From Thalassia testudinum (lineage: Eukaryota; Streptophyta; Magnoliopsida; Alismatales; Hydrocharitaceae): 64,000 nucleotides of DNA. Both the position numbers and the translations under genes were made by a program. The notes beneath the pieces were generated by a model. The model was not told the DNA's origin. It saw nothing but the letters and a program-made list of their open reading frames with translations, and made no database searches. Positions 43,785-54,447 of this stretch are shown one piece after another. Positions within the stretch are counted from its first letter, which is position 1, and the number at the start of each line of letters is the position of its first letter. The stretch lies in assembly GCA_037157565.1 (NCBI GenBank), contig JAZHRO010000013.1, positions 120,542,001 through 120,606,000 of the forward strand, in the 5' to 3' direction.

Positions 43785-44527
43785 TTAACCCTCAATGAGG
43801 GTCACAACTTCCTTCAGGGGAATCTGGGCAAGAAAGTGATTTAGTCGTTGACCATTAACAGTGAAGGTTTGCCTAGTCTTAGGATTGAAAATTTCAACTG
43901 TCCTATTAGGATAAGGTCTGACCACTTGATATGGTCCTGTCCACTTAGATCTTAGTTTCCCATGGAAGAGTTTAAGTCTTGCATCAAATAGCCAGACTTG
44001 CTGATTTGGCTCGAAGGTTTTTCTATTAATGTGTTTGTCATGGGCAGCTTTCATCTTCTCCTTATAAAGTCTATTATTCTCGTAAGCGTCCTGACACTTT
44101 TCCTTGAGCTCGGAAAGTTGGAGCTTCCTTTGAGTTCCGGCTATCTGGGAATCCATATTACACTACTTAACAGCCGAGTATGTCTGGAGTTCCAGCCCGA
44201 CTAGACCAATCGATAAGGCGACATGCCTATCGGGGTCTTAAAAGTGGTCCTGTATGCCCAAAGGGCTTCGTCCAATCGTATGGACCAATCCTTCCGGTCA
44301 GGTCTCACAGTCTTTTGTAGAATATTTTTAATCTGCCTATTTGAGACCTCAGTTTGCCCATTCATCATGGCTTTCAGTATCCCAAATCAGAAAAGGATAT
44401 TTTTCTTAACAAACTCCATGACAACCTTATGGTCACATTTTCGGGTAGTTACGGCTTTGATCCATTTCTAGATGTAGTCCACTGAGACTAGTATATACTC
44501 GAAACTGTTTGATGGTGGGAAGGGACC
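43785..44527 (-). pseudogene. Element C, integrase core and C-terminal part
   Basis: The minus strand, directly left of D, reads FPPSNSFEYILVSVDYI, then HKVVMEFVKKNILF. It then jumps to [20 protein letters not shown], lacking the SDGGTHF segment with the second catalytic aspartate. It continues [31 protein letters not shown], stops, and a last open part (43785-44156) with WLFDARLKLFHGKLRSKW ending VVTLIEG. Athila-type integrase, inactivated by stops and an internal deletion. The upstream part continues at 51149. Confidence 0.88.
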
Positions 44528-45168
44528 TGTTGAGTGCTACGAACCTACGCTAACGTGTTTGGTTTTGGAAAACCTGTCGTTGTAGTTCGAAAGCGAAGAA
44601 TTCGTGTTCAACAAATAAAATTTATACCGAAATTAAAATTCCAGGTCGAACATAGGGAGGCAAATGTTTGATTTAAAAACTACGCATTTCTTTTTATTTG
44701 TTACAGAATAATTCAATTTAGAACCATCTAATTATTTACAATAAATAGAAGAGAGAGAGAGAGTAAGAGAGAAAGAGAATATTACACAGAGAAATCAAAA
44801 TGAGATGTAGAATAAACAAGGAATTTTTGTATTGAAGAGATTGTTCATTACAACTAGAAAGCATAAAACAATTACTCTAGAAAGCAATAAATTTACTCTA
44901 GAAAGCATTAAAAGAATGGAGAGAGAAATGTCCTCCTCGACGATTGCTTGGAGGACGAGTAGATTAATCTAGAAAGCAGTAAATCTATCTAGAAAGCGAT
45001 AAAAAGAATAGGGAGAGAGAAATCCTCCTCGACGGTTGCTTGGAGGACGAGCCGGACGGGACGATGCCTGGACGAAGGAGAACGAAGTGGGACGAAGGAG
45101 GATGAAGCAGAAGAACGGGAGCGAAGTAGCACGCCGTCGTCGTCGCCGAGAGAAATGTGTTTACATCA
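44528..45168 (-). mobile_element. Element D, 3' LTR (internally deleted)
   Basis: It matches the U5/R part of the right LTR up to about 45148 (CGTCGTCGTCGCC), then jumps to the last bases of U3 (AAATGTGTTTACATCA). About 1.1 kb with the TATA box and most of U3 is missing. Differences from the intact copy in the shared part are about 3% by eye. Confidence 0.9.
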
Positions 45169-46418
45169 TACCCCCATGCCTATCTTTTGCTAGTCCCTGG
45201 CAAAAACTATATGCTATTTATAAAAGAATTAAGTTAGATTATTTGGACCTGAGTTATTTTCAATCATTAAAAAAAATTGTCTACTTATGAACTGAACTCT
45301 CAAAGACACAACAGCGCCCGAGTATCAACCAAAATGCAGACCGCCTCAAGCCCTCGCCTTATTCAAAGAAAATTTTCTTTTTCTCTTTTTACTCTTTTCT
45401 ATTTTTTTTTTTTGGATTTTCAAATTTTAGGGTTTAAGAGTGGCTTTCTACGGCCATTCAACTCACCCAAGATTTGATGAGAACCCTAAGCTTTAAGCAT
45501 CTTATTGTGATTGTGATAGACTCGTTGACCGGCAATTAAAACGGACTTCGGATTTCTACGCCTCTAGGTGACCTCAAAAAGAATTCTGCCTAAAGGTGTA
45601 TCTTTACAACCGGTAGCTTTCTCCCTACTTTTATTTTTTTAACGGGGTCAACACAAGGGTGAATCCAGTGTATATCTCCCCGGTTTATTCTACTTCTCCG
45701 CTTCTTCCTAAGTGTTTTGGGAATTTTTAGTGCATTTTCTGAGTTGGGTTCTGGACAACCGGTGGATGAGCTGTTACCACCGACAACTTGCCAGCCATAC
45801 TCGTGCGGCGAAGTGTGGCTTATTTCTTTTTGTTCTTTTCTCCTTTTTGATTTTTTTTTTTCTCTTTTTTTTTTTTTTAAGTAGGTGGCTTTCCTGGTCT
45901 AAGATTTACCTAAAGGCACCAAAAAGAGAAAGGTCTAGTGACTGGGCTCTGGACAACCTACCTATGGGCTGTTACCCACGATAACTTGCCAGCCATATCA
46001 CCCTAGAAGGTTCATTAGCTACCCAATTTCCGTTAAAATCGCCGAACAACGAGTCAGTGCAAAGAAAGTGTGTAGATGCTTAAGACTCAAAATTCCCTCA
46101 CATCAGAGGGTGGGCTGATAAGTCGTGTACTTATCACCCAAACTTATTTACTCCTATTAAAATAAAATTCAAGTTGGCGAGAACTCAAAAAACAAATCCA
46201 CATTTTAGTGGATACACGGGCTGATTAAGTTCAAAGACCTGAAGGGTCTTTGTGTTCAGATCTTAATGTAGTATTTCCTAAGATTGAAAATTTTCTTAAA
46301 CCTAAATTCTCTTTCCTAATTCTGATTTTTTTTTTTATATATAAAACAAATCTACGGAGCTGACGAATGAATTCAGAGATGAATATCCACCCCCCCATGC
46401 TTATCTAATGCAATGTCC
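45169..46418 (-). mobile_element. Element D, 3' UTR
   Basis: LTR-adjacent polypurine tract at 45169-45182 and an internal one at 46386-46403. Two copies of the GGCTGG...CCAGC motif at 45743-45796 and 45941-45994. T-rich runs near 45400 and 45860. No coding sequence. Confidence 0.82.
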
Positions 46419-46775
46419 TCATTGTATTAAAAAGACATAAAACAGAGTGGAAAAGTGTAGAAAGCACCTGAATTGCGTGAATATCAGGTCCGCTCCAAGA
46501 TGAAAACGAAAAAGAACTGTATAAGTGCTGAATTTAGTGCCTTCAGCTAGGCACACTATACAAAGAAAAGAAATGAAGAATTCACATGTGCAGGTCAGAA
46601 TTAGAATGAACAGAAGAATCCTCTGACCTGTTAGCAGAGGTCCACAGATGTGGACCAGATTGTGGTGCAGACCCACACCCCATAATCGAGAATATCTTAG
46701 GTCCTGGATAAAAATTACCCAAAACCTAAAATCAGAATGTAAGCAGGATCGGGCCTGCGATTTCTGAGGATGCAA
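46419..46775 (-). CDS. Small ORF after the D protein, conserved with A and B
   Basis: 118 codons starting 20 bases after the main ORF, in another frame: MHPQKSQARSCLHSDF, then FWVIFIQDLR, GLHHNLVHICGPL and a hydrophobic LLFILILTCTCEFFISFLC. The equivalent sequence in A and B lies in the same frame as their main ORF, so this may be the shifted C-terminal part of the same protein or merely a conserved 3' UTR. The hydrophobic run could be membrane-spanning. Not a recognised family; low certainty that it is translated. Confidence 0.35.
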   Translation of the reverse strand: MHPQKSQARSCLHSDFRFWVIFIQDLRYSRLWGVGLHHNLVHICGPLLTGQRILLFILILTCTCEFFISFLCIVCLAEGTKFSTYTVLFRFHLGADLIFTQFRCFLHFSTLFYVFLIQ

Positions 46776-46795
46776 CCCAAGACAAAAAAGTCGGG

Positions 46796-48211
46796 TTACA
46801 GAAAATGAAGGTCAAAAGGATAATCGTTGAATGTGTGCTTGGGTTGAACATCCTCGAAACAAATGTCGTAAGAGTTCTGATTTGATGGTTTCAACTTAAA
46901 AGGAACCCTCCGACTCAATCTTCCATTTCCTCCTGAATTAACTTCCCAAATCAAAACTTCCCAGCTCCTATCCTCCTCATTTAGCATATCAAATTCCAGG
47001 ACCTCTTGTATATTCATCACCCCGTCTGAAATCTCCATGTCTAAATGATGTGGCAGAATCAAAATTGACTCGGGTCTAATTATCTCAGAATTAGAATCAT
47101 TAATAAGCTCAACAGGGTGTAACTGATAATCAGGGCATTGAATTGATTCCTCCAGAAAATGTGATTCTGGATCCGTAATGTGTGCCCTAATAAGATCAGT
47201 GTTCTCAGTTATTAGGCTATCAATTGATCTATCAGATTCCTCAGGTCCAATCATCTCACAGAAATCAAGTTCAGAAAACTCACGTGAGACTTTGCAACTT
47301 GAATCTTCACCATCAGGATCCGTATCAATGTATGTCCCAAAATCATTTGTCACTTTGTGTTCCAAGGAGACATACATTTCCACGTAACTTGGCTTAGGGA
47401 TCTCAGGCGAAGAAGTCAGATCATCCTTAATTGGTTGTTTTAATTCAATCTGGTCAGCCTCGTAACACGTGTCCCCCCCAACAGGTGCCTGAGCGGGTTC
47501 TGTCATTGGCTTTCCTGAAGAGAGTTCATCCTGAGAATTATTCCAAGATTGAATCAAAGCAACCACGAATCTCATCCTCAATTTTGCTAATTTCCCAAGT
47601 AGAAACTCACCCAGGTTCTTATCCTTAACATCCTGGAGCCAATCCAACAAAGACTTATTTAAATCATCAATCATTTCAATCAGGGGCTCCAATCTCTCTA
47701 TGCAAGGTATTGGCTGAACTTCTAAAGATTGAATGATATTCCTCAAGTTAGCTAGAACCTTATCTTGAACCTGATTAACCTGAACCAAATGAGTTGGTTC
47801 AGGGTTGGGCTGGTTTGACATCAATGTAGAGGAATTAACGAATTGAGATTCGTTATACCCTTCCTGATGATAGGTCAGTTCAGATTGTTGAAAAGATGGT
47901 GATGACCTAAAGGCAGTGAAATCAGAGGATGGGTAAGGATCAGTGTATCCTTCTTGGTTGTAGATCGTATTAGGTTGTTCATGAAAGGAGGACGATCTAT
48001 AATCGATGTAGCTCTGAGAAGGATAGAAATCAGAATCAAAGTGTTCAGGGTTAGACCCTAAACACGGGGGTCCGGAATTGTATCCCCAATCCGAATTATC
48101 CCAATTAACTGATGGTTGATTACAATATGAGTTGGGATAATCGTCATGTTGAGGATAATTTACAACAGGAGGGAAAGAGCGGGAATGCGTGAAATATGTG
48201 GAAGGATTCAT
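46796..48211 (-). CDS. Conserved unknown protein of non-autonomous elements A/B/D (intact copy)
   Basis: Intact. It is open from an ATG at 48247, but the acceptor ending at 48237 makes the ATG at 48211 the likely start (about 471 codons, MNPSTYFTHSRSFPP). N-terminal 150 residues rich in Tyr, Ser, Pro and Asp with repeated NQEGY/HQEGY (DFYPSQSYIDYRSS). Residues about 150-240 look helical: NLRNIIQSLEVQPIPCIERL, EMIDDLNKSLLDWLQ, LGEFLLGKLAKLRMRFVVAL. The C-terminal half is acidic with a conserved SYDICFEDVQPK...NDYPFD end. No CCHC, protease, RT or integrase motif. Homologous to decayed copies in A and B, whose stops lie elsewhere, so the protein was probably maintained while the families were active. 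The function is unknown. Confidence 0.78.
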   Translation of the reverse strand: MNPSTYFTHSRSFPPVVNYPQHDDYPNSYCNQPSVNWDNSDWGYNSGPPCLGSNPEHFDSDFYPSQSYIDYRSSSFHEQPNTIYNQEGYTDPYPSSDFTAFRSSPSFQQSELTYHQEGYNESQFVNSSTLMSNQPNPEPTHLVQVNQVQDKVLANLRNIIQSLEVQPIPCIERLEPLIEMIDDLNKSLLDWLQDVKDKNLGEFLLGKLAKLRMRFVVALIQSWNNSQDELSSGKPMTEPAQAPVGGDTCYEADQIELKQPIKDDLTSSPEIPKPSYVEMYVSLEHKVTNDFGTYIDTDPDGEDSSCKVSREFSELDFCEMIGPEESDRSIDSLITENTDLIRAHITDPESHFLEESIQCPDYQLHPVELINDSNSEIIRPESILILPHHLDMEISDGVMNIQEVLEFDMLNEEDRSWEVLIWEVNSGGNGRLSRRVPFKLKPSNQNSYDICFEDVQPKHTFNDYPFDLHFL

Positions 48212-48236
48212 GATACACGGGAGGAAGAAAGGTGCC

Positions 48237-49233
48237 CTGCAATACAAACAATCAAACCTGTCCTTAAATAGGTTAGCCTAAAGACCTACAGACTCTCAAA
48301 ACCCGTCTTGAGATAAAGGAACGATTTGATCTACTTCCGTCTGTTCAATCCAACCAGTTAGAAGGAGGGACTGGGGAGAAGGTTCTTCCTTCGGCTTGCG
48401 CCTCCGGTTCCTAGTGTACCCCCCAGCCTCGATCGTTTGACTCTGCTCCCCTAGCTAGACATCAGATTGAACAGTAGAAACAGACTAATCGAAAATAATC
48501 TCGTTATGGGTTCTGAAGAGCGAGTCTAATCCTTAAGGCCAACGTCTACTTTGTTTTATTTAGGGCTAGGTTTGAATGTGCTTTGGAATGTGATGGGCCC
48601 TTTAAATGGGTTGTGCCCTTAATGATTGATTGATTTGTGTGTGAGTGCACAACCAGTGGTTTTCAAGCAAGATTGTTTTTGATGTGGTGAATTTTAAGAT
48701 TCAAATCTTGCTTAGTAGCTTTTAGGATTCAACTTTAGGTGTTTTCAATCAAGTTTCGTTGGCACACCAAGTTTTACAAGCACAGGTGAAGATGTTTTCC
48801 TTTAAAGTTTAAAAAGAATGTGGAGTGCCTGGTAAATCCCTAAGAGTTGAACCTAATTGGCAGCTACTTGATGAGTTGATTTTATTTCAAGTGGTGCGGC
48901 CCAATCAACTCAAACAATTGGCCTGTTGCACCACTTAATTAAGCACACAAATGATTACCTAATCTAATTTCTACTCAATTATGTGTTTGGATGTGTGTAC
49001 CGGCTCCTAAGATTGGATTACCGGTTGAGTTTGAAAATCAGATGAGGTTGTGTACCTCTGTGAGATTTTTTTTTTCTTTTTTTTTCTTTTTAATGTGGGG
49101 GTTAGGGTGAGTATGGGTGTCAAACAACAAACAATCTAACCTTAGAGTTTATAAAAATATCTAGGTTGATTGATGTTTGAGTTATTATGTGATGAAATGA
49201 AATCTAATGGGTGGGAGGTGGGGGATAACTTAC
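48237..49233 (-). other. Putative leader intron of element D
   Basis: On the minus strand the donor reads TTTTGTAAGT (GT at 49233-49232) and the acceptor TTGTTTGTATTGCAG ends at 48237, 997 nt. The same two motifs bound sequence of nearly the same length in A and B. Inferred only. Confidence 0.55.
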
Positions 49234-49375
49234 AAAACCTTCCACAGCACTTTACTCCGATCTACCGCTTTTTCCTGTCTCGAAAGAGTACCTGCAATTA
49301 CAATAAGAAAGGAGAAAAGTGAGGTAAATGATTTATAAGTTACAAAACGCGAAGAGAAATCAAAGAGCGTTGCCT

Positions 49376-49392
49376 CCCCGGCAACGGTGCCA
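49376..49392 (-). promoter_or_regulatory. Element D primer-binding site
   Basis: The minus strand reads TGGCACCGTTGCCGGGG, the tRNA-Asp-type PBS with one change, three bases after the LTR end at 49396. Confidence 0.88.
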
Positions 49393-49395
49393 AAA

Positions 49396-51143
49396 TGTTG
49401 AGTGCTACAAACCTACGCTAACGTGTTTGGTTTTGGAAAACCTGTCGTTGTAGTTCGAAAGCGAAGAATTCATGTTCAACAAATAAAATTTATACCGAAA
49501 TTAAAATTCCGGGTCGAACACAGGGAGGCAGAAGTTTGATTTAAAAACTACGCATTTCTTTTTATTTGTTATAGAATAATTCAATTTAGAAACATCTAAT
49601 TATTTACAATAAATAGAAGAGAGAGAGAGAGTAAGAGAGAAAGAGAATATTACACAGAGAAATCAAAATGAGATGTAGAATAAACAAGGAATTTTTGTAT
49701 TGAAGAGATTGTTCATTACAACTAGAAAGCATAAAACAATTACTCTAGAAAGCAATAAATTTACTCTAGAAAGCATTAAAAGAATGGAGAGAGAAATGTC
49801 CTCCTCGACGATTTCTTGGAGGACGAGTAGATTAATCTAGAAAGCAGTAAATCTATACTAGAAAGCGGTAAAAAGAATAGGGAGAGAGAAATCCTCCTCG
49901 ACGGTTTCTTGGAGGACGAGCCGGACGGGACGATGCTGGGACGAAGGAGAACGAAGCAGGACGAAGGAGGACGAAGCAGAAGAACGGGAACGAAGCAGCA
50001 CACCGTCGTCGTCGCGGGATCCACTTCCGAAGGGGAACGAAAATTGGACTTTATCTCGCGAGAAGCATCCCGGGTGTGGGACAAGCTTCTCTTGAGCTTT
50101 GGAGGGGTAGAGAGGAGAAAGAAGGGATGAGAATTTCGTATGGAGGGGGTCTCCTTTTATAGTTGCAAGGAGTGGGGGCAAAATAGACATTACATCTTCA
50201 AAATAATAAATAAGGGGTCTTTAGTGACGGATAATCCGTCACTAAAGCCCCGACGTGGCCGTCGCCGCCGCGCCCACACGCGCCCGCTCTGCTGCCCGCG
50301 TGCGTAACGCCTACGCACGTCCGGCTTAAAATCGTGCCTTCACCGCTGCCGCCCGCCCGCCTGCGCGTGCGATCATGCGTTACGCGGAGCGTCCAATCGC
50401 GCGTCGGCGCTATCGGGTGCCCGGGACCGCACGATCTCCATCCGACGCTCCAGCGCCTCAATTACCCGCGCCTCCAATCCACTCGCCGCGGCTTGAACCC
50501 GCGCCCCACGCTCGCGTAAGCGCGCTCGACCGTTGCACTGCGGGGCGCGGATGGTCGAGCACACGTTTTAAGCGTCGGGCAGCCACAGCCGTTGGATCTC
50601 CATCTGACGGTGGAGAGCGATCAGGTGGGGGCCTTCAAAAAATGCCAGTGGCCGTTTGGGTGGCTGAGATGGCGCCACATGGCACCATCTTGGCCGTCCA
50701 TCTTCTGGAAGTTGTAGATGGTGTCACGGATGTCGGATTGACTCGATTTTTGTGTCGTTGGGCTGCGATCGTCGATCCGACTTCATCCGTGTGATCAGAT
50801 TTGTCATCTGAAGTGCGGATTTACACCATCCTGGCCCTTGATCTTCTAGGGTTCCCCAGTCTCTATCTGATGCTACGGATGCCTGATTAGGGCGATCTTG
50901 GAGTCGTTGAACTCCAATCGTCGCCCTGATCACATCCATACGGTTGGATCTTTGATTTGAGGCCCCGATAAAATGTTTGCCCTGTCCAAGCACATAAAAG
51001 GAGACAATTAACCTCCATTTTATTCAAACTACTCTAAATGCAAGATGATGCATGCTATGCAATATTTATATCATGAAATGCAATCCTATGCTTAAGAACA
51101 TGCATAAATAGACATTTTAAGTAGTGTAAATGTGTTTACATCA
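49396..51143 (-). mobile_element. Element D, 5' LTR
   Basis: 1748 bp and complete. Duplicated U3 block at about 50690-50975, a CpG-rich stretch at about 50250-50570, and a TATA-like CTATAAAAGGAG (minus) near 50150-50161. It starts TGATGTAAACACATTTAC on the minus strand. GA repeats at about 49618-49650. Confidence 0.9.
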
Positions 51144-51148
51144 GGACC

Positions 51149-51627
51149 TATAAAATTGATGCCCCAGACATCAAAAATTTCGATGATTAAGATGGTCTGT
51201 AGAGGCATCATATCTTTCCTGGTCATAGTCCCTAACGTTTGGCACTAGTACAAGTCTTTGCAAAGTTATGTGCATCGTTGAAAAATGATGGCTAGTAAAA
51301 ACCAGACAGTAAAACTTATGCCGCCATCTGCTTTCTAGAGAAGTGTCCACCATAAGCTTGGTCATGACAGAAGGATAGCACACTTTGAACTTCCTCTTTA
51401 GGAATACACCACCCAATGATTTGGTCAGCACAAAGTCTAAACAGCATAGGATCATCCCAAAAATAATGCTTGGCCTTAGCCAAGAACTTATCCTGTTGCT
51501 GTCTAGACCAGCCTTGCGGAGTCTACCCTACCACTGAATAGTGGACTAAGTTCGCATACCAGGGTAGACTCCTTCCATGCACAGTAAGAAGTTTTTCATC
51601 AGGAAATGTGTCAGTTAAGTGTAATGA
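51149..51627 (-). pseudogene. Element C, integrase N-terminal (zinc) part
   Basis: An island of C between D and A. The minus strand reads TFPDEKLLTVHGRSLPWYAN, then AKHYFWDDPMLFRLCADQII, VLSFCHDQAYGGHFS, then frameshifted sequence, and ends FDVWGINFIGP at the D target site. It matches the RNase H-integrase linker and zinc domain of M (FPDEHLLTISTSLPWFAD, CHDQACGGHFSGH). Stops and frameshifts make it inactive. Confidence 0.88.
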
Positions 51628-51632
51628 GGGTC

Positions 51633-53088
51633 TGGTCGCACATGTTTCGCGTGTTAGAAATCAGGTTTACGAGTAACCCATCATCGTTGTTGCAAAACAC
51701 ATCAATCAGATAAAATTTATACCGAGACTCGAAAAGTGAGTCTTGGGTTGAACATAGGGAGGCAACGTTTACTTTAATTGAAATCGCATTTCGATTTGTT
51801 TCTTTTGGTATTTTAGGATTTTGTTATTTTTTTGCATTTTTTGTAAGAAGAAAACAAGCAAACGAATCACAAGATAGAGATGGAACAAATATGATGTATA
51901 TATCATCCAATGTTGATTACAATAAACTATGAAAGCATAAAAAGAGATGGGGGTGAGAAGAAATCTCCCGAATTGGCTGTTCGCCGAGAAGACGGTGCCT
52001 GGCGGAAGCTCGGACGAAGGAGGTGAGGAGCGGGACGACGGAGGTTAGATGTAGGACGTCGGGTTGAGGAAAGCTTCTGCTTGGCTCCGGAATTGAGGTA
52101 GAAGATGGAGATGATCTTCTACCGGAATGGAGGTAGGAGGATGGCTCCAAGGCAACCTATGAATGGGGATGGGAAGATGGATGAATATTTGGTGAGGTAG
52201 AGGTTTGCTACACTAATAGGAGCCTTGGGAGCTTGAGAACAAGCTCTAATGGAGCGTTCGTAGGCTTGCTAGAGCTTGGGAGTAGGTTGGAGTAGAGTAG
52301 GCAGAGATGTCTTGGAAGGGAAGGGGTATAGGTCCTTTTATAGTGGAGAAGAAGAGGCAAAAAATAGGTATGAGACCATTAGTGATATTCATGCCATCGC
52401 TGGAAACGTTGCTGTAGGCAACTCATGCTCACTAGCACCCACAGCTGGCTTTGCTAGCATGCGATGAATTAGCGACTGCTGTAAGCGTCACTGTAAGTCC
52501 ATCTCATGCATCGCTGTAGGTCCAGCCCATGCATAGCTGGCGTTGCGCTTACCCACCTTTGCCGTGCGCGCATTTACACGCACATGCAGTGGCATGTGCA
52601 TACGCTAGGCAACCTCGGCTCTACCACGTGGCATAGTCTGGGCCGTCCATCTTCTTCTTGTTGTAGGGTTGCTACAAAGGTTGGTTGAGTCAATTTTCAC
52701 GCCGTTAGGCTGCGATCGTCGACTCGAATCCATCCGGGAGGTCAGATTTTCCATTTGAAGCTCCGAATTATGTCTCCTAGTCCCTTGGCCGTTGATCTTC
52801 CTTGGACTGCATATGGTGCTACGAGACTTCGATCGAGGCAACTTCAAAGGCGTTAGACTTTGATCATCATCTTTATCAGATTCGTATGGTCGAATCATCA
52901 ATCTGAGGCTCCAAAATAAATATCCTTCTCTCCTAATCGCAAAAAGGTCGTAATTAACCTAAATTATATACAACTATTCTAAATGCAGAATGATGCATGC
53001 TATGTAATATTTATAATATGAAATGCAATTCTAAGCCTAGGAACATGCATGAGTAGGCATTTTAACCTGAATAAATGTGTTTACATCG
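51633..53088 (-). mobile_element. Element A, 3' LTR
   Basis: 1456 bp. On the minus strand the first base is C instead of T (CGATGTAAACACATTTATTC). TATA box CTATAAAAGGACC (minus) near 52331-52344, two U3 blocks at about 52635-52920. The U5 end is GCGACCA, the ancestral end lacking the extension seen in B. Confidence 0.9.
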
Positions 53089-54447
53089 TACCCCATGCCT
53101 ATCTTTTGCTAGTCTCTAGCAAAACTAAACTATATGCTATGTATAAAAGCAGAATTAGGATTAGATCACTTTGGTGTAAGTCGTTTATTAACAACAGAAA
53201 ATTTCAACTAAGGTCCTAAACTACGAAGACTTAATAGTACCCAGGTGTCTGCCAGAATGCAGACTGCCCAAGTTCTCGCCTTATTTGAGAAGGGAAGGTA
53301 CATTTTTTGTATTTTTCTTCTTTTCTAATTTTTTTTTACTTTTGGAGTTTGAGAGTTCTGGGATAACTTTTTACAGCTACCTGACCTGCCCAAGACTCGA
53401 AAAGGACTCTAAGTACTAAGCACCTTTGTGAAAAAGTGATAGACTCACAAAATGGCCATTAAGATAGACTTCAGGTTTCTACGACTCTAGGTGACCTTGC
53501 CTAAAGGTTTATCTTTATGATCGATAGCTTTCTCCCTACTTCTTTTATTTATAGGGTCAATACAAGGGCAAACCCAGTGTATATCTTCTCGATTTATTCT
53601 ATTTCCCTGCTTCTCCCTAAGTGTTTTGGGAATTATTGTGCATCTTTTTTTTTTGTTAGCTGGGTGGTGGACAACCAGCCGAAGAGATGTTACCACCGAC
53701 AACTTGCCAGCCATACTCATGCGGTGAAGTGTGGTTTTATTATTTTCTTTCTTTTTTTTACTTTCTCCATTTTCTATTTTTTTCTTATCTTTTTGGGTGT
53801 TTCTTTTTTTTCTCTTTTTTTTTCTAAGTAGGTGGCTTCCTTGATCTAAGATTTACCAAAAGGCAGTACAACGAAAATGGTCTTGTGGCTAGACTCTGGA
53901 CAACCAGCCAATGAGCTGTTACCACCGACAACTTGCCAGCCATACCACCCAACTCGGTCCATTAGCTACCCAATTTCCGTAAAAACCACCGGAAAGTGAG
54001 TCAGTGCGAATAGTGTGTAGATGCTTAGCCTTAAAATCCCCCCAAATCAGAGGGTAGGTTGATAAGTCACATACTTCTCATCCCAATTTATTAGCCAAAT
54101 TAAAAATGAATTTGAATTAGTGAGGACTCGAGACTAAGTCCACATTCGAGTGGACGCCTGAGCTAATTAAGCCTGAAGACCTAAAGAGTCTAAGTGTTTA
54201 GGTCCTCTCGTTTCATTTCCTAAAATTAATAACTTCTAAATGACTAAGTTCCCTTTTCCTATTTTTTTTCATTTTTTTATCTTTTTCAAATTTTTCAATT
54301 TTTTTTTTAATTTTATAAGAAACTAAAAGAAATTCTACGGAGTTAACATAATGATTTCAGGAATTGATTATCCACCCCCCACACCTAAATGATGCAATGT
54401 CCTCATTGTAAAAACAAAGACATGAAAAGGGCAGAGTAAACAGAATA
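53089..54447 (-). mobile_element. Element A, 3' UTR
   Basis: LTR-adjacent polypurine tract at 53089-53101 and an internal one near 54371-54387. Twin motif copies at 53658-53712 and 53887-53941. Several T-rich runs (A-rich on the element strand) near 53740-53825 and 54290-54310. No coding sequence. Confidence 0.82.

Larger units (their letters stand above)
44528..51143 (-). mobile_element. Element D, non-autonomous LTR retrotransposon
   Basis: TSD GGACC at 44523-44527 and 51144-51148, inside the integrase of C at the catalytic GINFIGP segment. LTRs 641 bp (left, deleted) and 1748 bp (right). The internal 4.2 kb has a PBS, a spliced-leader pattern, one intact long ORF and a 3' UTR with no gag-pol. 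Its U3 start (TGATGTAAACACATTTA) is shared with A, while its U5 end (CGTAGGTTTGTAGCACTCAACA type) differs, so it is a related but separate subfamily. Confidence 0.93.

Noticed and set aside
50250..50570. CpG-rich island as a host gene promoter
   Set aside because: It is U3 sequence of D's 5' LTR, with LTR ends and TSD on both sides; no gene follows.
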